From Burkholderia pyrrocinia (GTDB lineage: Bacteria > Pseudomonadota > Gammaproteobacteria > Burkholderiales > Burkholderiaceae), in assembly GCF_022809715.1 (NCBI RefSeq), contig NZ_CP094459.1:620001-684000 (forward strand): a DNA stretch of 64,000 nucleotides, read 5' to 3'. This document shows, piece after piece, positions 52,301-61,330 of this stretch. The notes under the pieces were generated by a model. The model made no database searches. It saw only the letters and a program-made list of their open reading frames with translations, and had not been told where the DNA came from. Within the stretch, counting starts at the first letter, position 1. Every line of letters begins with the position of its first letter. Made by a program: the position numbers and the translations under genes.

Positions 52301-54576
52301 GAGTCGTCGGTGTCGACGCTGAGGCGCCGCGCGGCGACGTTGATCTTCGAGCCCGCGCCATACGCGTAGAAGCCGATCTGGTTCGTGCCCGACATGAAGG
52401 CCGGCACCGCGTTCGCGCCGACGTCGATCGTCGCGCCCGAGCGCGCGTGCACGCCGATCGCGCCGGTGCCCGTCAGGTTGAGCGCGCCGTCGAGCGTGGC
52501 CTTCGCGAGCGGCCCTTCGGCCCAGACGCCGTAGTTGCGCGTGCCCGAGGCCGGATCGAGGCCGCCGGCCACGTTGATCGTGCCGGTCGACGTCACGACC
52601 GTCGCTTTCGTGCCGGTCCCGACGACCATGATGCCGATGCCGTTCACGCCGTTCAGCGTGATCGTGCCCGTGTTGGTCACGGTCGCGGCGCTATCGGCCG
52701 CAAGCATGCCGACGTTCGCGAGCGGCGTGCCGGGCGCCGCGCCGTTGACGACGATCGAGCCCGCGTTGGTCAGCGTGCCGGACGACGAGCCGATGCTCGC
52801 CAGCGCGGCGCCGTTCTGCGTCTGCGAGCCGATCACGATCGTGCCGAGGTTGCTCGCGGTGCCCGATGCGCCGAGCAGGATGCCGTACGCATGCGCGGAC
52901 AGTGCGACGTCGTTCGCGGCCTCCGGCGACGCGGCGTCATACTGGGCCGCGCGGCCGAGGTAGATCGTGCCGCCGGCTTCGTTCGTGAAGCTGCCGCCGG
53001 CGACGAGGCCGCCGATCACCTGGCTGTCGAGCGTCGTCGCGTTGACGCCGACGTTGATCGTGCCGGTGTTCGACCCGCTCGCGCCGTCCGTCGCGGCCAC
53101 CGCGTAGTTCTGCAGGTCGGGGCGATTGCCGACGAGGTTCCACGCGCCGACGTTCATCACGCCGTTGTTGACGAACGTCGTGCCCGCGCCATTCGCGTAT
53201 ACGCCGTTGCCTTCCGTGTACGCGTTGAAGCCGAAATTGCCCGGCTGCGCGCTGCCGCCCGTGTTGAAGTTGTCGCCGGACGCATACCCGGACGAGATCG
53301 CGCCGTTGTTGACGCCGCTTGCGCCGGTCAGCAGGCGCACGAGCGTGAAGTCGCCCGACAGGCGGCCGTCGTTGACGAAGCGCGCGCCGTTTTCCGCGAG
53401 GACCGCCGAGCTGGAGTCGATCGTATCGGTGCCGCGGAAGTCGATCTGGCCGTCCTTGCCGATGTGCAGCGTCGCATTCGCGCCGGTGCCGTGCATCACC
53501 GACAGGTGATCGATCGGCAGCGTGTTCTTGTCGCCCGCGGATACGTTGTTCGCGTACTGGAAGGTTTGCTGCGAGAACGTGACGGCCTGGCCGAACGCGC
53601 TGTCGTAGGCTGCTTGCGAGCCGAGCGCACCGCTTTGCACCGAGCGCACCAGAAAGTCGTTGTAGGCGGCCAGCGACGCGGCATCGGTGACGTTCCAGGC
53701 GCTGCCGTCGAACGCGGTGAATTTGCCCGCGTAGGCCGGCACGTCGAGCCGGATGCTGCCGACCGGGCCGCCGCTCGCGAGATAGTCGCCGGTGCCGAGC
53801 CAGATCTGGTTGCGCGAATTCCAGTTGACGACGCTTTTCGCCGAGCCCGTACCGTCCGCGAAGGTCAGGTCGGTCTGCTTCGGCGCGATCGAGATCGCGT
53901 TGCCGGCCGCGTCGGGCGCGTTCGCCGGATTGCCGATCGACACGTTCAGCGTGCCGCCGGAGTTGTCGACGGTGCCGATCCGCGTGTTGACGTACTGGTT
54001 GCCGTTCACGTCATGGTAGACGGGCACGTTGGTCGAGCCGGCCGTCGACGCGGAGAACGCGGACGAGTTGTAGGTGGCGACCGACGTCCGGGTGTCCGTG
54101 ATCGAATCGGGCGTGCTGATGCTCTGCGTCTTGCCGCCGAGCGACAGCAGCGGCTGGTTCGGGTTGCCCGAGACGACGGTCGCGCTGCCGATCGGCGTGA
54201 GGGTGTAGCCGGGGTCGCCGCCGGCGCCGGTCCATGCACCCGTCACGCCGACCGTGTCGCCGCCCGACACGGTGGTTGCGCCGGCCAGGTTGTCGTTGAC
54301 GGTCGGGCTGAAACTGCCGAGCGCGCAGGTGCCGCCGCTCGCGACGGCCGCGCCGCTGCCGCAGGTCGATGCGTACGCGGAGCCGGCCGACAGCGCGGCC
54401 AGCGCGGCGCCGAGCGCGGCGACGCGAAGCGGCGACCGGCGTGTTGCCGTGTGTGCAGCGCCGCGGCTTGCGCCGGATTCGCCGCCCGAGCGCTTGCCGC
54501 GCGCCCGTGCCGTTTCCGCAACCGCGACCCAGCAGCCGGCGGTTTCGCTCCATATCGATCGAAATGAGTGATTCAC
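49321..54576 (-). CDS. Large autotransporter (type Va secretion) with beta-helix passenger
   Basis: A 1751-residue surface protein. Residues 1-30 are an extended signal region (MNHSFRSIWSETAGCWVAVA), then a signal core ending AYAS near residue 70. The passenger, to about residue 1470, is rich in Gly, Ala, Thr, Asn and Val, with short repeating VNNG, TNTGTI and GAG motifs typical of a right-handed beta-helix. The C-terminal 280 residues are the autotransporter barrel (GVWGRIGGQS, HALRGRVGVRIF) ending GQVGYRYSW with a terminal aromatic. It would insert in the outer membrane and display the passenger. Adhesion or biofilm function is possible but not shown. No protease triad is evident. Confidence 0.9.
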   Translation of the reverse strand: MNHSFRSIWSETAGCWVAVAETARARGKRSGGESGASRGAAHTATRRSPLRVAALGAALAALSAGSAYASTCGSGAAVASGGTCALGSFSPTVNDNLAGATTVSGGDTVGVTGAWTGAGGDPGYTLTPIGSATVVSGNPNQPLLSLGGKTQSISTPDSITDTRTSVATYNSSAFSASTAGSTNVPVYHDVNGNQYVNTRIGTVDNSGGTLNVSIGNPANAPDAAGNAISIAPKQTDLTFADGTGSAKSVVNWNSRNQIWLGTGDYLASGGPVGSIRLDVPAYAGKFTAFDGSAWNVTDAASLAAYNDFLVRSVQSGALGSQAAYDSAFGQAVTFSQQTFQYANNVSAGDKNTLPIDHLSVMHGTGANATLHIGKDGQIDFRGTDTIDSSSAVLAENGARFVNDGRLSGDFTLVRLLTGASGVNNGAISSGYASGDNFNTGGSAQPGNFGFNAYTEGNGVYANGAGTTFVNNGVMNVGAWNLVGNRPDLQNYAVAATDGASGSNTGTINVGVNATTLDSQVIGGLVAGGSFTNEAGGTIYLGRAAQYDAASPEAANDVALSAHAYGILLGASGTASNLGTIVIGSQTQNGAALASIGSSSGTLTNAGSIVVNGAAPGTPLANVGMLAADSAATVTNTGTITLNGVNGIGIMVVGTGTKATVVTSTGTINVAGGLDPASGTRNYGVWAEGPLAKATLDGALNLTGTGAIGVHARSGATIDVGANAVPAFMSGTNQIGFYAYGAGSKINVAARRLSVDTDDSTLFRVAGGATYTGRSAAGALTTDVNGQHSRGVLATDAGTTLSTGNAIYNVNGANGIAIAVEGGAKGTIDAGATINLNAAGATAGVVDGQAHDLAGANAGAPVATTLINDAAVASSTAGVTGFVAQNLGTLENRDTVLLTGAGSTGVVAGTLGTVNNASTIRVADGTGALVKGASATLANTGSIEADDGIAGVRLTGAGASVALSGAGTVVANGSADGVLIDSTVSGGGLAAGATSIAVGGSGSGVRNLGANTAIALSGTQIATTGNGADGLASTGAGARIATDAATVVRTAGANARGLFVSGADSTLTANGTTVATTGAGAHAVVMDGGATALLSGAKVTASGAAADGVVARNGGRIGDTGSAIASAAGNGATADSGGVLALTGTTLKGATAGVLTSDTLANGATSSVLVDGGSVTAAAGPSFAARGGTADIAVRNGTVVTAGNGTLLNLANGSNVTFNASAVNLTGDIVSDASSTGNVFLANGTTLTGTIDPVALTIDGTSTWRMTGSSVLSSLDNAGLVAFAAPAGSPTLTGSYKTLTTGSYIGNGGTIALNTYLGADASPTDRLIVNGGAASGTTGLKIANTAGTGAKTTGDGIPVVVTANGGTTAASAFHLAGPVQAGAYEYRLYRGGQGDANGWYLRSQLDPTDPGDPTIHPSGGGSGNGGSGTLAYRPGVAGYSLTPLLNADYGFSTLGKLHERVGDIYNLGKQQPGNRDGVWGRIGGQSLDADAGRFAADERTFFAQFGKDWTLDQAPGGSSTHAGVTASIGVSNASFSDMARADSPNLSTSTGSVEMHAQSVGGYWTRYLTDGTYFDSVGQVTHYGNRYRDSYGNEASQNGFGIALSQEVGKPFGIGGTPIAIEPQAQLMYQYLKLNGFNDNVSAVSGTTTHALRGRVGVRIFRPNLEANSGGGAATPYFTADVLHDFLSPGQTVVGGTPFATHLGRTWYELGVGVTAGFGKSGELYANAKIARNIGGAYRRGIVGQVGYRYSW

Positions 54577-55216
54577 GACAAGCCCCTCTCTCTTTTTTTG
54601 AAGTGGTATTCACCGCGGTGCAGTGAAATCGCAATCCGCGGTGGAGTAATGGCCTGAATGGACGTGCAGCGGCCGTGGCCGTTTCTGCGCCAATCGTGAT
54701 TCGTTACACCGAGGATGGGAGGAGTCTAATGATCGGAAGGGTGGCCGATTGTCAAAAAAATAATGAATGTGGCAATAATGCCGACTTCATTCGGTATTTT
54801 TTGATTGTGTGATGAATCGAACTGAAAGCCTTTGTGGGTAAGGGTTTGGGTGGTTTTGTCAGCGTGGGCGCGTGATTGCCGGATCGGTGGGGTGGCGCAC
54901 GGTTCGCATCGGGGTGGTGCGTTAGAATGCGGTTTCCGGATTATATGTGCTCCGGATTTTCGGATTTATTTATTTCGGATTTGAGTTATTTTCGCTTGGA
55001 AATTAATAAAATCAAGCGAATGTTGTGTCGCATTGAATCGATATGCCGGAATGTAGTCCGGATGAAACGAAACCGGCACGCGGCAGGCGATTTTCCCCGA
55101 CGGTGAAAGCCGTACGCATCGCGTGCGCACGAAATCGCCCGCCACGCCCGAACGTTGCGGACGACGGTCTCGCCGTGCGGGAATTGGAAAGCGGGAAGGG
55201 CGCCGGCGCGCGGCGC
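54577..55216. other. AT-rich 640-base region upstream of the autotransporter
   Basis: No gene is supported here. The stretch is strikingly AT-rich compared with its neighbours, with runs such as ATTTTTTGATTG. A perfect TTGACA on the minus strand is at 54750-54755, but I find no good -10 at the right spacing. The CGGATT motif is repeated at 54937, 54953, 54961 and 54976, possible regulator sites. Short frames within it lack coding character. Confidence 0.6.
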
Positions 55217-56128
55217 TCAGAAGTCGATCGCGTCGTCGGAATCGCCGTCGGCGGCGGTGGCGAGCGCTTCGCGTGATTCGCGCGGTGCCGAGGCCGACGC
55301 GTCGAGCGCCGGATTGCGCAGCTTCTCGAGCACGCGTTCGGGCACCGGGATCTGCATCCGCGCGGCGACGTCGCCGCACTGGAACATGATCAGCTCGCCC
55401 GGCTCGAACGCGGTCCAGACCTCGTTGTCGGTGAGCGGCTGCGTCGCGATCACCGCGACACGATCCTCGGGCGTCGTGTATTTCGCGAAGTCGATCGACA
55501 GGTCTTCGTCGACGAGATGCGCGGTCGAGAACGGCCAGCGCCGCACGAGGTAGTGCAGCCGTGTCGAGCAGTGCGCGAAGAGCGCCTGGCCGTTCGACAT
55601 CAGGAAGTTGAACACGCCGTGATCGGTGATGCCGCGCGTGAGCTCGCCGACGCGTTCGAACAGTTCCGGCAGCGGCGGCTGCGCGCCGGGAAATGCCTCG
55701 CGCAGCCCCTGCATCAGCACGCAGAACGCCTGTTCGCTGTCGGTCGTGCCGACCGGGTGGTAGACGCTGCCGTCCATGTTCGGCGCGTAGTCCTGCAGGT
55801 CGCCGTTATGCGCGAAGATCCAGTGCCGGCCCCACAGCTCGCGCATGAACGGATGGCTGTTCTCGAGCAGGATGTGCCCTTGCGTCGCCTTGCGGATGTG
55901 CGCGATCGTGTTCTTGGACTTGATCGGGTAGCGCTTCACCATTTCGGCGATCGGCGAGGTAGCCGATGCCTGGTGATCGATGAACAGGCGGCAGGCCTTG
56001 TCTTCGAAGAACGCGATGCCCCAGCCGTCGGCATGGTGATCGGTGAGCCCGCCCCGGGCCGCGAAACCTGTGAAGGAGAATGTGACGTCCGTCGGCGCGG
56101 CGCAGTTCATTCCTAGGAGTTGGCACAT
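55217..56128 (-). CDS. Class II glutamine amidotransferase (YafJ-like)
   Basis: A 303-residue Ntn-hydrolase-fold protein beginning MCQLLGMN, so that Cys2 becomes the N-terminal nucleophile after methionine removal. Glutamine-binding features include GWGIAFFED, HIRKATQG, HNGDLQDY and TTDSEQAFC; the length and DHHADGW fit the stand-alone YafJ group. The reaction and partner are not known for this group. About 30 residues at the C-terminus are Ala/Asp-rich. It diverges from pyrC. Confidence 0.86.
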   Translation of the reverse strand: MCQLLGMNCAAPTDVTFSFTGFAARGGLTDHHADGWGIAFFEDKACRLFIDHQASATSPIAEMVKRYPIKSKNTIAHIRKATQGHILLENSHPFMRELWGRHWIFAHNGDLQDYAPNMDGSVYHPVGTTDSEQAFCVLMQGLREAFPGAQPPLPELFERVGELTRGITDHGVFNFLMSNGQALFAHCSTRLHYLVRRWPFSTAHLVDEDLSIDFAKYTTPEDRVAVIATQPLTDNEVWTAFEPGELIMFQCGDVAARMQIPVPERVLEKLRNPALDASASAPRESREALATAADGDSDDAIDF

Positions 56129-56181
56129 TTTACTTGGGGCGGCAGGCAGAAGCGGGGGGTAACGAACCGGGCGAACCCCGG

Positions 56182-56187
56182 TACAAT
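56182..56187 (+). promoter_or_regulatory. Candidate -10 box for pyrC
   Basis: TACAAT lies 152 bases upstream of the chosen pyrC start, in the 205-base divergent gap. A -35 match is poor. The leader after it contains small GC hairpins but nothing I can name. Confidence 0.35.
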
Positions 56188-56333
56188 GCGGCTTCTAGCA
56201 TATCACCGAGCCCTGAGCGGTAAAAAGCGGATTCCGCTGGCCAAAGGCCTCGTGTTGCGGTTTGCCGTCAGTCGGCCCGCGCACGCGTGTTCCGGCCCCG
56301 CTGATGGCCAGTCCGTTCCTCACGACGCCTCCT

Positions 56334-57398
56334 ATGACTGCCTCGAACGCTTCCTCCCCGGCGACGCTTTCGCTCGCCCGTCCCGACGACTGGCACCTGC
56401 ACCTGCGAGACGGCGACATGCTGGCCGCCGTGCTGCCGCACACCGCGCGCCAGTTCGGCCGCGCGATCGTCATGCCGAACCTGAAGCCGCCGGTGACGAC
56501 CACCGCACAGGCGCAGGCCTATCGCGAGCGCATCCTCGCCGCGCTGCCGGCCGGGATGACGTTCGAACCGCTGATGACGCTGTACCTGACCGACAACACG
56601 CCGCCCGACGAAATCCGCCGCGCGCGCGAAAGCGGCTTCGTGCACGGCGTGAAGCTGTATCCGGCAGGCGCTACGACGAACTCGGACCACGGCGTCACCG
56701 ATCTCGCGAAATGCGCGAAGACGCTCGAGGCGATGCAGGAAACGGGCATGCCGCTGCTCGTGCACGGCGAGGTGACCGATGCGTCGATCGACCTGTTCGA
56801 CCGCGAGAAGGTCTTCATCGACCGCGTGATGACGCCGCTGCGCCGCGATTTCCCGGGCCTGAAGGTCGTGTTCGAGCACATCACGACGAAGGACGCGGCC
56901 GACTACGTGCGCGATGCCGACGCGGCGCCCGGCCTGCTCGGCGCGACGATCACCGCGCATCACCTGCTGTACAACCGCAACGCGCTGTTCGTCGGCGGGA
57001 TTCGCCCGCACTACTACTGCCTGCCCGTGCTGAAGCGCGAGACGCATCGCGTCGCGCTGGTCGAGGCCGCGACCTCGGGCAACCCGCGCTTCTTCCTCGG
57101 TACCGACAGCGCACCGCATGCGCGCGGCGCGAAGGAAACCGCGTGCGGCTGCGCAGGCTGCTACACGGCGCTGCACGCGCTCGAACTGTATGCGGAAGCG
57201 TTCGACCACGCCGGCGCGCTCGACAAGCTGGAAGGCTTTGCGAGCTTCTTCGGCGCCGATTTCTACGGGCTGCCGCGCAGCGCCGAGACGGTCACGCTGC
57301 GCCGCGAGGCGTGGGAACTGCCGCGCGAGATCTTCGCGGGCGACACGCCGGTCGTGCCGCTGCGCGGCGGCGAGACGATCGGCTGGAAACTCGCGTGA
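56334..57398 (+). CDS. pyrC: Dihydroorotase
   Basis: A 354-residue zinc amidohydrolase forming dihydroorotate in pyrimidine synthesis. Metal ligands are in [24 protein letters not shown] contains the lysine that is normally carboxylated, and later His residues occur in LVHGEV, FEHITT and the TDSAPH motif. The E. coli-type class begins near here, so I choose ATG 56334; ATG 56304, ten codons earlier, is also possible. Its stop overlaps the GTG of the DUF3025 gene, so the two are coupled. It shares the UMP pathway with pyrF in this window. Confidence 0.93.
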   Translation: MTASNASSPATLSLARPDDWHLHLRDGDMLAAVLPHTARQFGRAIVMPNLKPPVTTTAQAQAYRERILAALPAGMTFEPLMTLYLTDNTPPDEIRRARESGFVHGVKLYPAGATTNSDHGVTDLAKCAKTLEAMQETGMPLLVHGEVTDASIDLFDREKVFIDRVMTPLRRDFPGLKVVFEHITTKDAADYVRDADAAPGLLGATITAHHLLYNRNALFVGGIRPHYYCLPVLKRETHRVALVEAATSGNPRFFLGTDSAPHARGAKETACGCAGCYTALHALELYAEAFDHAGALDKLEGFASFFGADFYGLPRSAETVTLRREAWELPREIFAGDTPVVPLRGGETIGWKLA

Positions 57399-58273
57399 GC
57401 GGCGCGCCGCCGCGCGGAGCCGGCCACACGGCCGGCAGCGGGGCGGCGGATTGCGCGCGGATCGACTGGTCCGCGCCGTGGCTTGCACAGTACGCGGAGC
57501 CCGGCCGCGCCGCGCAGGCGGCCGCACGGGCGGGCGATGCCGCGCTGCTCGACGCGCTGAACGGCGTTTTGCGCGACGGCGGGCGCATCAGCGGTCGCGG
57601 CAGGCCGCTGCGATTCGTGCCGCAGGCCGAACTGCCGCCTGGTGTCGCGTACGAGACCCATATTGCCGACACCGGCGGCGTGCCGACCCGCCACAATCTT
57701 CACGACTTCTTCAATGCGCTCGTCTGGTTCGCGTATCCGCACATCAAGGCCGCGTTGAACGCGCGCCAGGCCGCCGCGATCGACGCGGCGGGCGGCGTCG
57801 GGCCTGTGCGCGGCACGCTGCGCGATGCGCTCACGCTGTTCGACGAGAATGCCGCGCTGTTCGTGACGGCCGACCGCGCGCTCGTCGATGCGCTGCGCGG
57901 CTTCGACTGGCAGCGGCTGCTGGTCGCCGCACGCGACGCGTGGGGCACGCGCTGCGAAGCGCGGCTCGTCGGCCATGCGCTGCTCGAGAAGCTCGTCGCG
58001 CCTTACAAGTCCTGCACGGCGCACACGTGGATCGTCGAAGTGAGCGCCGACTATTTTTCGTGGCCCGACGCGCAGCGCACTGCGCATGTCGATGCGCGTG
58101 TCGCCGCCGAACTCGCGACGCGCGAGTTGACGAGCCGCGATTTCTCGCCGCTTCCGGTGCTCGGCGTGCCGGGCTGGTGCGACGCGAATGCCGGCGCCGC
58201 GTTCTACGACGATCCGGCCGTATTCCGCAGCGGTCGCCGCACGCGCGCAGCCGGCGGCGGCGCGCAGTGCTAG
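57395..58273 (+). CDS. DUF3025-family protein
   Basis: A 292-residue protein of unknown function. The GTG start at 57395 overlaps the pyrC stop. It contains the family segment [20 protein letters not shown] and a later [13 protein letters not shown] stretch, both conserved in the DUF3025 group, but no known catalytic motif that I recognise. It is coupled to pyrC and the rnpB promoter box lies at its 3' end. No function should be assigned. Confidence 0.72.
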   Translation: MSGAPPRGAGHTAGSGAADCARIDWSAPWLAQYAEPGRAAQAAARAGDAALLDALNGVLRDGGRISGRGRPLRFVPQAELPPGVAYETHIADTGGVPTRHNLHDFFNALVWFAYPHIKAALNARQAAAIDAAGGVGPVRGTLRDALTLFDENAALFVTADRALVDALRGFDWQRLLVAARDAWGTRCEARLVGHALLEKLVAPYKSCTAHTWIVEVSADYFSWPDAQRTAHVDARVAAELATRELTSRDFSPLPVLGVPGWCDANAGAAFYDDPAVFRSGRRTRAAGGGAQC

Positions 58274-58276
58274 AAT
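58271..58276 (+). promoter_or_regulatory. -10 box of the RNase P RNA gene inside the DUF3025 stop region
   Basis: TAGAAT spans the DUF3025 stop codon, ten bases before the RNA begins. The -35 region lies in coding sequence and is poorly conserved. Confidence 0.5.
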
Positions 58277-58285
58277 GCGCGTCGC

Positions 58286-58694
<409 letters not shown>

Positions 58695-58710
58695 CCATTC
58701 GAATGCGAAA

Positions 58711-58747
58711 GGGCCGGCGTCTCCTTGCGGAGCGCCGGCCCTTTTTT
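58711..58747 (+). terminator. Terminator of rnpB
   Basis: GGGCCGGCG and CGCCGGCCC arms with a 13-base loop, then TTTTTT. Its A tract also faces the opposing OsmC-like gene, which ends 21 bases later. Confidence 0.88.
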
Positions 58748-58767
58748 CGTGCGCGAGCGCCGTGCGT

Positions 58768-59190
58768 TCAGGCGGCGACGATGTCGAACGAATGCGTGAG
58801 TTCGGCCGTCTTCGCGATCATGATCGACGCGGAGCAGTACTTGTCGTGCGACAGGTTGATCGCGCGTTCGACCGTGGCCGGGTTCAGGTTGCGGCCGGTG
58901 ACGGTGAAGTGGAAGTGCACCTTCGTGAACACCTTCGGGTCTTCGCTCGCGCGTTCGGCCTTCAGCGTGACCGAGCAGCCGGTGACTTCCTGGCGGCTCT
59001 TCTTCAGGATCAGCACGACGTCATAGGCCGTGCAGCCGCCGGTGCCGAGCAGCACCATTTCCATCGGGCGCGGCGCGAGATTATGGCCGCCGCCTTCGGG
59101 CGCGCCGTCCATCGTGACGAGATGCCCGCTTCCGGTCTGGGCCGAAAACGCCATGCCGTCCTGACCCATCCAGCTTACTTTGCATTCCAT
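58768..59190 (-). CDS. OsmC-family protein (YhfA type)
   Basis: A 140-residue OsmC-fold protein, a group that includes peroxidases dependent on a pair of cysteines. The pair here lies in GTGGCTAYDVVLIL and HDKYCSASIM, with the family core KKSRQEVTGCSVTLKAER. It is nearer to YhfA than to OsmC or Ohr. Its substrate in vivo is unknown. I start at ATG 59190, the family N-terminus; a longer open frame continues upstream. Confidence 0.85.
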   Translation of the reverse strand: MECKVSWMGQDGMAFSAQTGSGHLVTMDGAPEGGGHNLAPRPMEMVLLGTGGCTAYDVVLILKKSRQEVTGCSVTLKAERASEDPKVFTKVHFHFTVTGRNLNPATVERAINLSHDKYCSASIMIAKTAELTHSFDIVAA

Positions 59191-59515
59191 GCTTGCACTC
59201 CAGCGTTGCCTGATTCGGATTCGATCCGGCATTGTAGCCCGCAGCGCTTCGGTCGGCTGATGCGGTGCACGACGTGCAGCACCGGAGCCGCGCGAGCGGT
59301 GCGCGACAGCGTGCCGAGCGGCGATTTCCCTGTTGTTTTTAGGGGTTTTACTCTAGGTGCGGGCTATCTTCGCTCGCCTTGGCCGGAGTCATGTGATTGA
59401 TTTTAAACATGAAATTGAATTTTTCTGCCAATCGTCCGAAATTTCGCATTATGGTTTTTGATTTCGCAATGCAAATTTTCTTGTGAAGCCGGTGGTGCGT
59501 TCGTATAATGAGCCT
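59191..59515. other. AT-rich gap with the promoter of a small RNA at its end
   Basis: No gene seen. It becomes AT-rich after 59400 and ends in a textbook promoter, TTGTGA (59481-59486), 17 bases, TATAAT (59504-59509), which reads rightwards into the candidate small RNA. Confidence 0.55.
59481..59509 (+). promoter_or_regulatory. Sigma-70 promoter of the candidate small RNA
   Basis: TTGTGA, 17-base spacer, TATAAT: the best-looking promoter of the region with a perfect -10. The predicted start is near 59516, with no open frame of size immediately after. Confidence 0.75.
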
Positions 59516-59607
59516 CATTGGTTGTCGCGCTGCGGCAACCTCCGAATGTCTCCTCCACCCTCCTCCTAAGGTGGATTAAGCCCGAACCAGCCGTTCGGGC
59601 TTTTTTT
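59516..59607 (+). ncRNA. Candidate small RNA with an anti-Shine-Dalgarno loop
   Basis: About 92 bases between a consensus promoter and a strong terminator. It folds into three hairpins: a nine-pair stem with a three-base loop at 59520-59540; a five-pair stem CCACC/GGTGG (59555-59559, 59570-59574) whose ten-base loop CTCCTCCTAA is complementary to a Shine-Dalgarno sequence; and the terminator. A CUCCUCC loop next to a poly-U terminator is the design of known trans-acting, Hfq-type small RNAs that block ribosome binding. There is no same-strand gene until rplM, 670 bases away. I recognise no named family. Confidence 0.65.
59579..59607 (+). terminator. Terminator of the candidate small RNA
   Basis: AAGCCCGAAC and GTTCGGGCTT around CAGCC, then TTTTT: a ten-pair stem with a full poly-T tail. 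Confidence 0.9.
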
Positions 59608-59663
59608 CGTCCCATGCAAACATCGGCGCGCGGCTTGCGCGCCCCGGCATCCCCCGACAATCA

Positions 59664-59969
59664 TTACGCAGGCTGCCGTGCGGCCGGCTGCGATGTCGCG
59701 TCGGGCGGTGTGCCGCGCAAGCGTGCGTCGGGTGCCGGCGCGGTCACGGCCGACGCATGGCCGTGGCCGCGTGCGCAGAAGTGGCGGACGCGTTCGCGCA
59801 CCGCACGCAGGCGGGCGACGCGATCCTCGGCATGGGCGGTCCGGGCTTCGGCAATGCGCGCATCGAGCGCGTCGAGCTTGGCTTCGCAGCCGACCTGGGC
59901 GGCGACGGCAGGCGCCGCGGCGGCCAGCAGCGCGGCCGCGAAGAAGGGCGTAAGTCGTTGTTTCATCAT
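59664..59969 (-). CDS. Small exported DUF1090-like protein
   Basis: A 101-residue protein with a signal peptide, likely cut after VAA near residue 24. The mature part GCEAKLDALDARIAEARTAH is followed by VARLRAVRERVRHFC, which resembles the DUF1090 pattern of a cysteine pair around a helical segment. The last 35 residues are Ala/Pro-rich. Function unknown; periplasmic location is inferred. It diverges from rplM across a 311-base gap and converges on the candidate small RNA. Confidence 0.62.
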   Translation of the reverse strand: MMKQRLTPFFAAALLAAAAPAVAAQVGCEAKLDALDARIAEARTAHAEDRVARLRAVRERVRHFCARGHGHASAVTAPAPDARLRGTPPDATSQPAARQPA

Positions 59970-60280
59970 GCTTGTTTGTTGTTTTCCGTATTCGGCCGGT
60001 CTGGCGCGGCAAGGTCATGTGCCGCGCGTCGATGGGTGCCTCCCCGGGCGCTCGGATCGCCTGGCTTGTCGGGGCACGACCGAATTTTCGCCCATTTCGG
60101 GCGCCGCGGACACGGGACGTGGATTCCCTTTGACCGCGTTGCCGTATTTCCTTTATAATTCAGGGCTTTTCCGCATTCATGCCCACGGAAAAAGAACAGG
60201 GAGAGCCTGCACCGCGCCTCGAAGCGCACACAGACAAGCAGGAAGAACACATCGGGCAAAGCATTTTTTTTGGATCGATC
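59970..60280. other. Gap between the DUF1090-like gene and rplM
   Basis: The 311-base gap has the rplM promoter at 60130-60159 and a leader of about 120 bases. The leader has a run of A and T (GCATTTTTTTTGG) just before the start. I see no further gene. Confidence 0.6.
60130..60159 (+). promoter_or_regulatory. Strong sigma-70 promoter of rplM-rpsI
   Basis: TTGACC (60130-60135), 18-base spacer, TATAAT (60154-60159). Transcription would start near 60166, giving a 115-base leader that could hold autoregulatory structure. Confidence 0.8.
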
Positions 60281-60709
60281 ATGAAGACGTTTTCCGCAAA
60301 AGCCCATGAGGTGACGCGCGAATGGTACGTGATTGACGCGACGGATAAGGTTCTCGGCCGTGTTGCCAGCGAAGTGGCACGCCGTCTGCGCGGCAAGCAC
60401 AAGCCTGAGTTCACCCCGCACGTCGACACTGGTGATTTCATCATCATCATCAACGCGAGCAAGTTGAAGGTCACGGGCAACAAGACGCTGGACAAGAAGT
60501 ACTACCGTCACTCGGGCTACCCGGGCGGTATCTATGAAACGACGTTCGGCAAGATGCAGGAACGCTTCCCGGGCCGCGCGCTCGAGAAGGCGGTCAAGGG
60601 CATGCTGCCGAAGGGCCCGCTCGGCTACGCGATGATCAAGAAGCTGAAGGTCTACGCAGAAGCGACGCATCCGCATTCGGCTCAACAGCCGAAGGCGCTC
60701 GAGATCTAA
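60281..60709 (+). CDS. rplM: Ribosomal protein L13
   Basis: A 142-residue L13, an early-assembly protein of the 50S subunit, beginning [15 protein letters not shown] with [15 protein letters not shown] and [20 protein letters not shown] as family segments. The standard operon partner rpsI starts ten bases later. A strong promoter lies upstream; an in-frame frame extends further 5' but the Met at 60281 matches the family start. Confidence 0.98.
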
Positions 60710-60719
60710 GGGGACCCAC

Positions 60720-61112
60720 ATGATCGGTAACTGGAACTACGGTACGGGCCGCCGCAAGAGCGCAGTCGCACGTGTCTTCATCAAGGCTGGCAAGGGCGAC
60801 ATCATCGTCAACGGCAAGCCCATCGCTGACTACTTCTCGCGCGAAACGTCGCTGATGATCGTGCGTCAACCGCTGGAACTCACGAACCACGGCCAGACGT
60901 TCGACATCAAGGTGAACGTGAACGGCGGCGGTGAAACGGGTCAGGCAGGCGCAGTGCGCCACGGCATCACCCGTGCACTGATCGACTACGATGCGACGCT
61001 GAAGCCGTCGCTGTCGAGCGCAGGCTTCGTGACGCGCGATGCGCGTGAAGTCGAGCGTAAGAAGGTCGGTCTGCGCAAGGCACGCCGCGCCAAGCAGTTC
61101 TCGAAGCGTTAA
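60720..61112 (+). CDS. rpsI: Ribosomal protein S9
   Basis: A 130-residue S9, whose C-terminal tail contacts the anticodon of P-site tRNA. It begins [20 protein letters not shown] and ends RRAKQFSKR, the invariant basic tail. It is in operon with rplM and is followed by a strong terminator. Confidence 0.98.
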   Translation: MIGNWNYGTGRRKSAVARVFIKAGKGDIIVNGKPIADYFSRETSLMIVRQPLELTNHGQTFDIKVNVNGGGETGQAGAVRHGITRALIDYDATLKPSLSSAGFVTRDAREVERKKVGLRKARRAKQFSKR

Positions 61113-61154
61113 TTCCGCTTCATGGCCGCACCGCTTTCGGGCGGCGTCCGCCGG

Positions 61155-61188
61155 AAAAACCGCCAGCTTTCGCGCTGGCGGTTTTTTT
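61155..61188 (+). terminator. Terminator of rplM-rpsI
   Basis: AAAAACCGCCAGC and GCTGGCGGTTTTTTT with a six-base loop. Confidence 0.92.
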
Positions 61189-61295
61189 ATGCCCGCTGCG
61201 AGGCCCGTGCTGCGGCGGCTCGCACGGGCAGGTTTGATGAAATCGACAAGAACCTATTGATTTCATGGACTTCAGCACGATCTTCTGATCGGCCC

Positions 61296-61301
61296 TACAA
61301 T
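61296..61301 (+). promoter_or_regulatory. Candidate -10 box for erpA
   Basis: TACAAT lies 30 bases before the erpA start. The -35 position (CAGCAC at 17 bases) is poor. Confidence 0.4.
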
Positions 61302-61330
61302 AGCGGCTAAAGCTTCTTGGAGAGTTCGCA

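Noticed and set aside
54876-55106. A 76-codon frame in the AT-rich region ahead of the autotransporter.
   Set aside because: No ribosome site or family features; base composition is that of the non-coding region.
59403-59660. An 85-codon minus-strand frame covering the small RNA promoter and terminator.
   Set aside because: It crosses a clear promoter and terminator of the other strand and shows no protein family.
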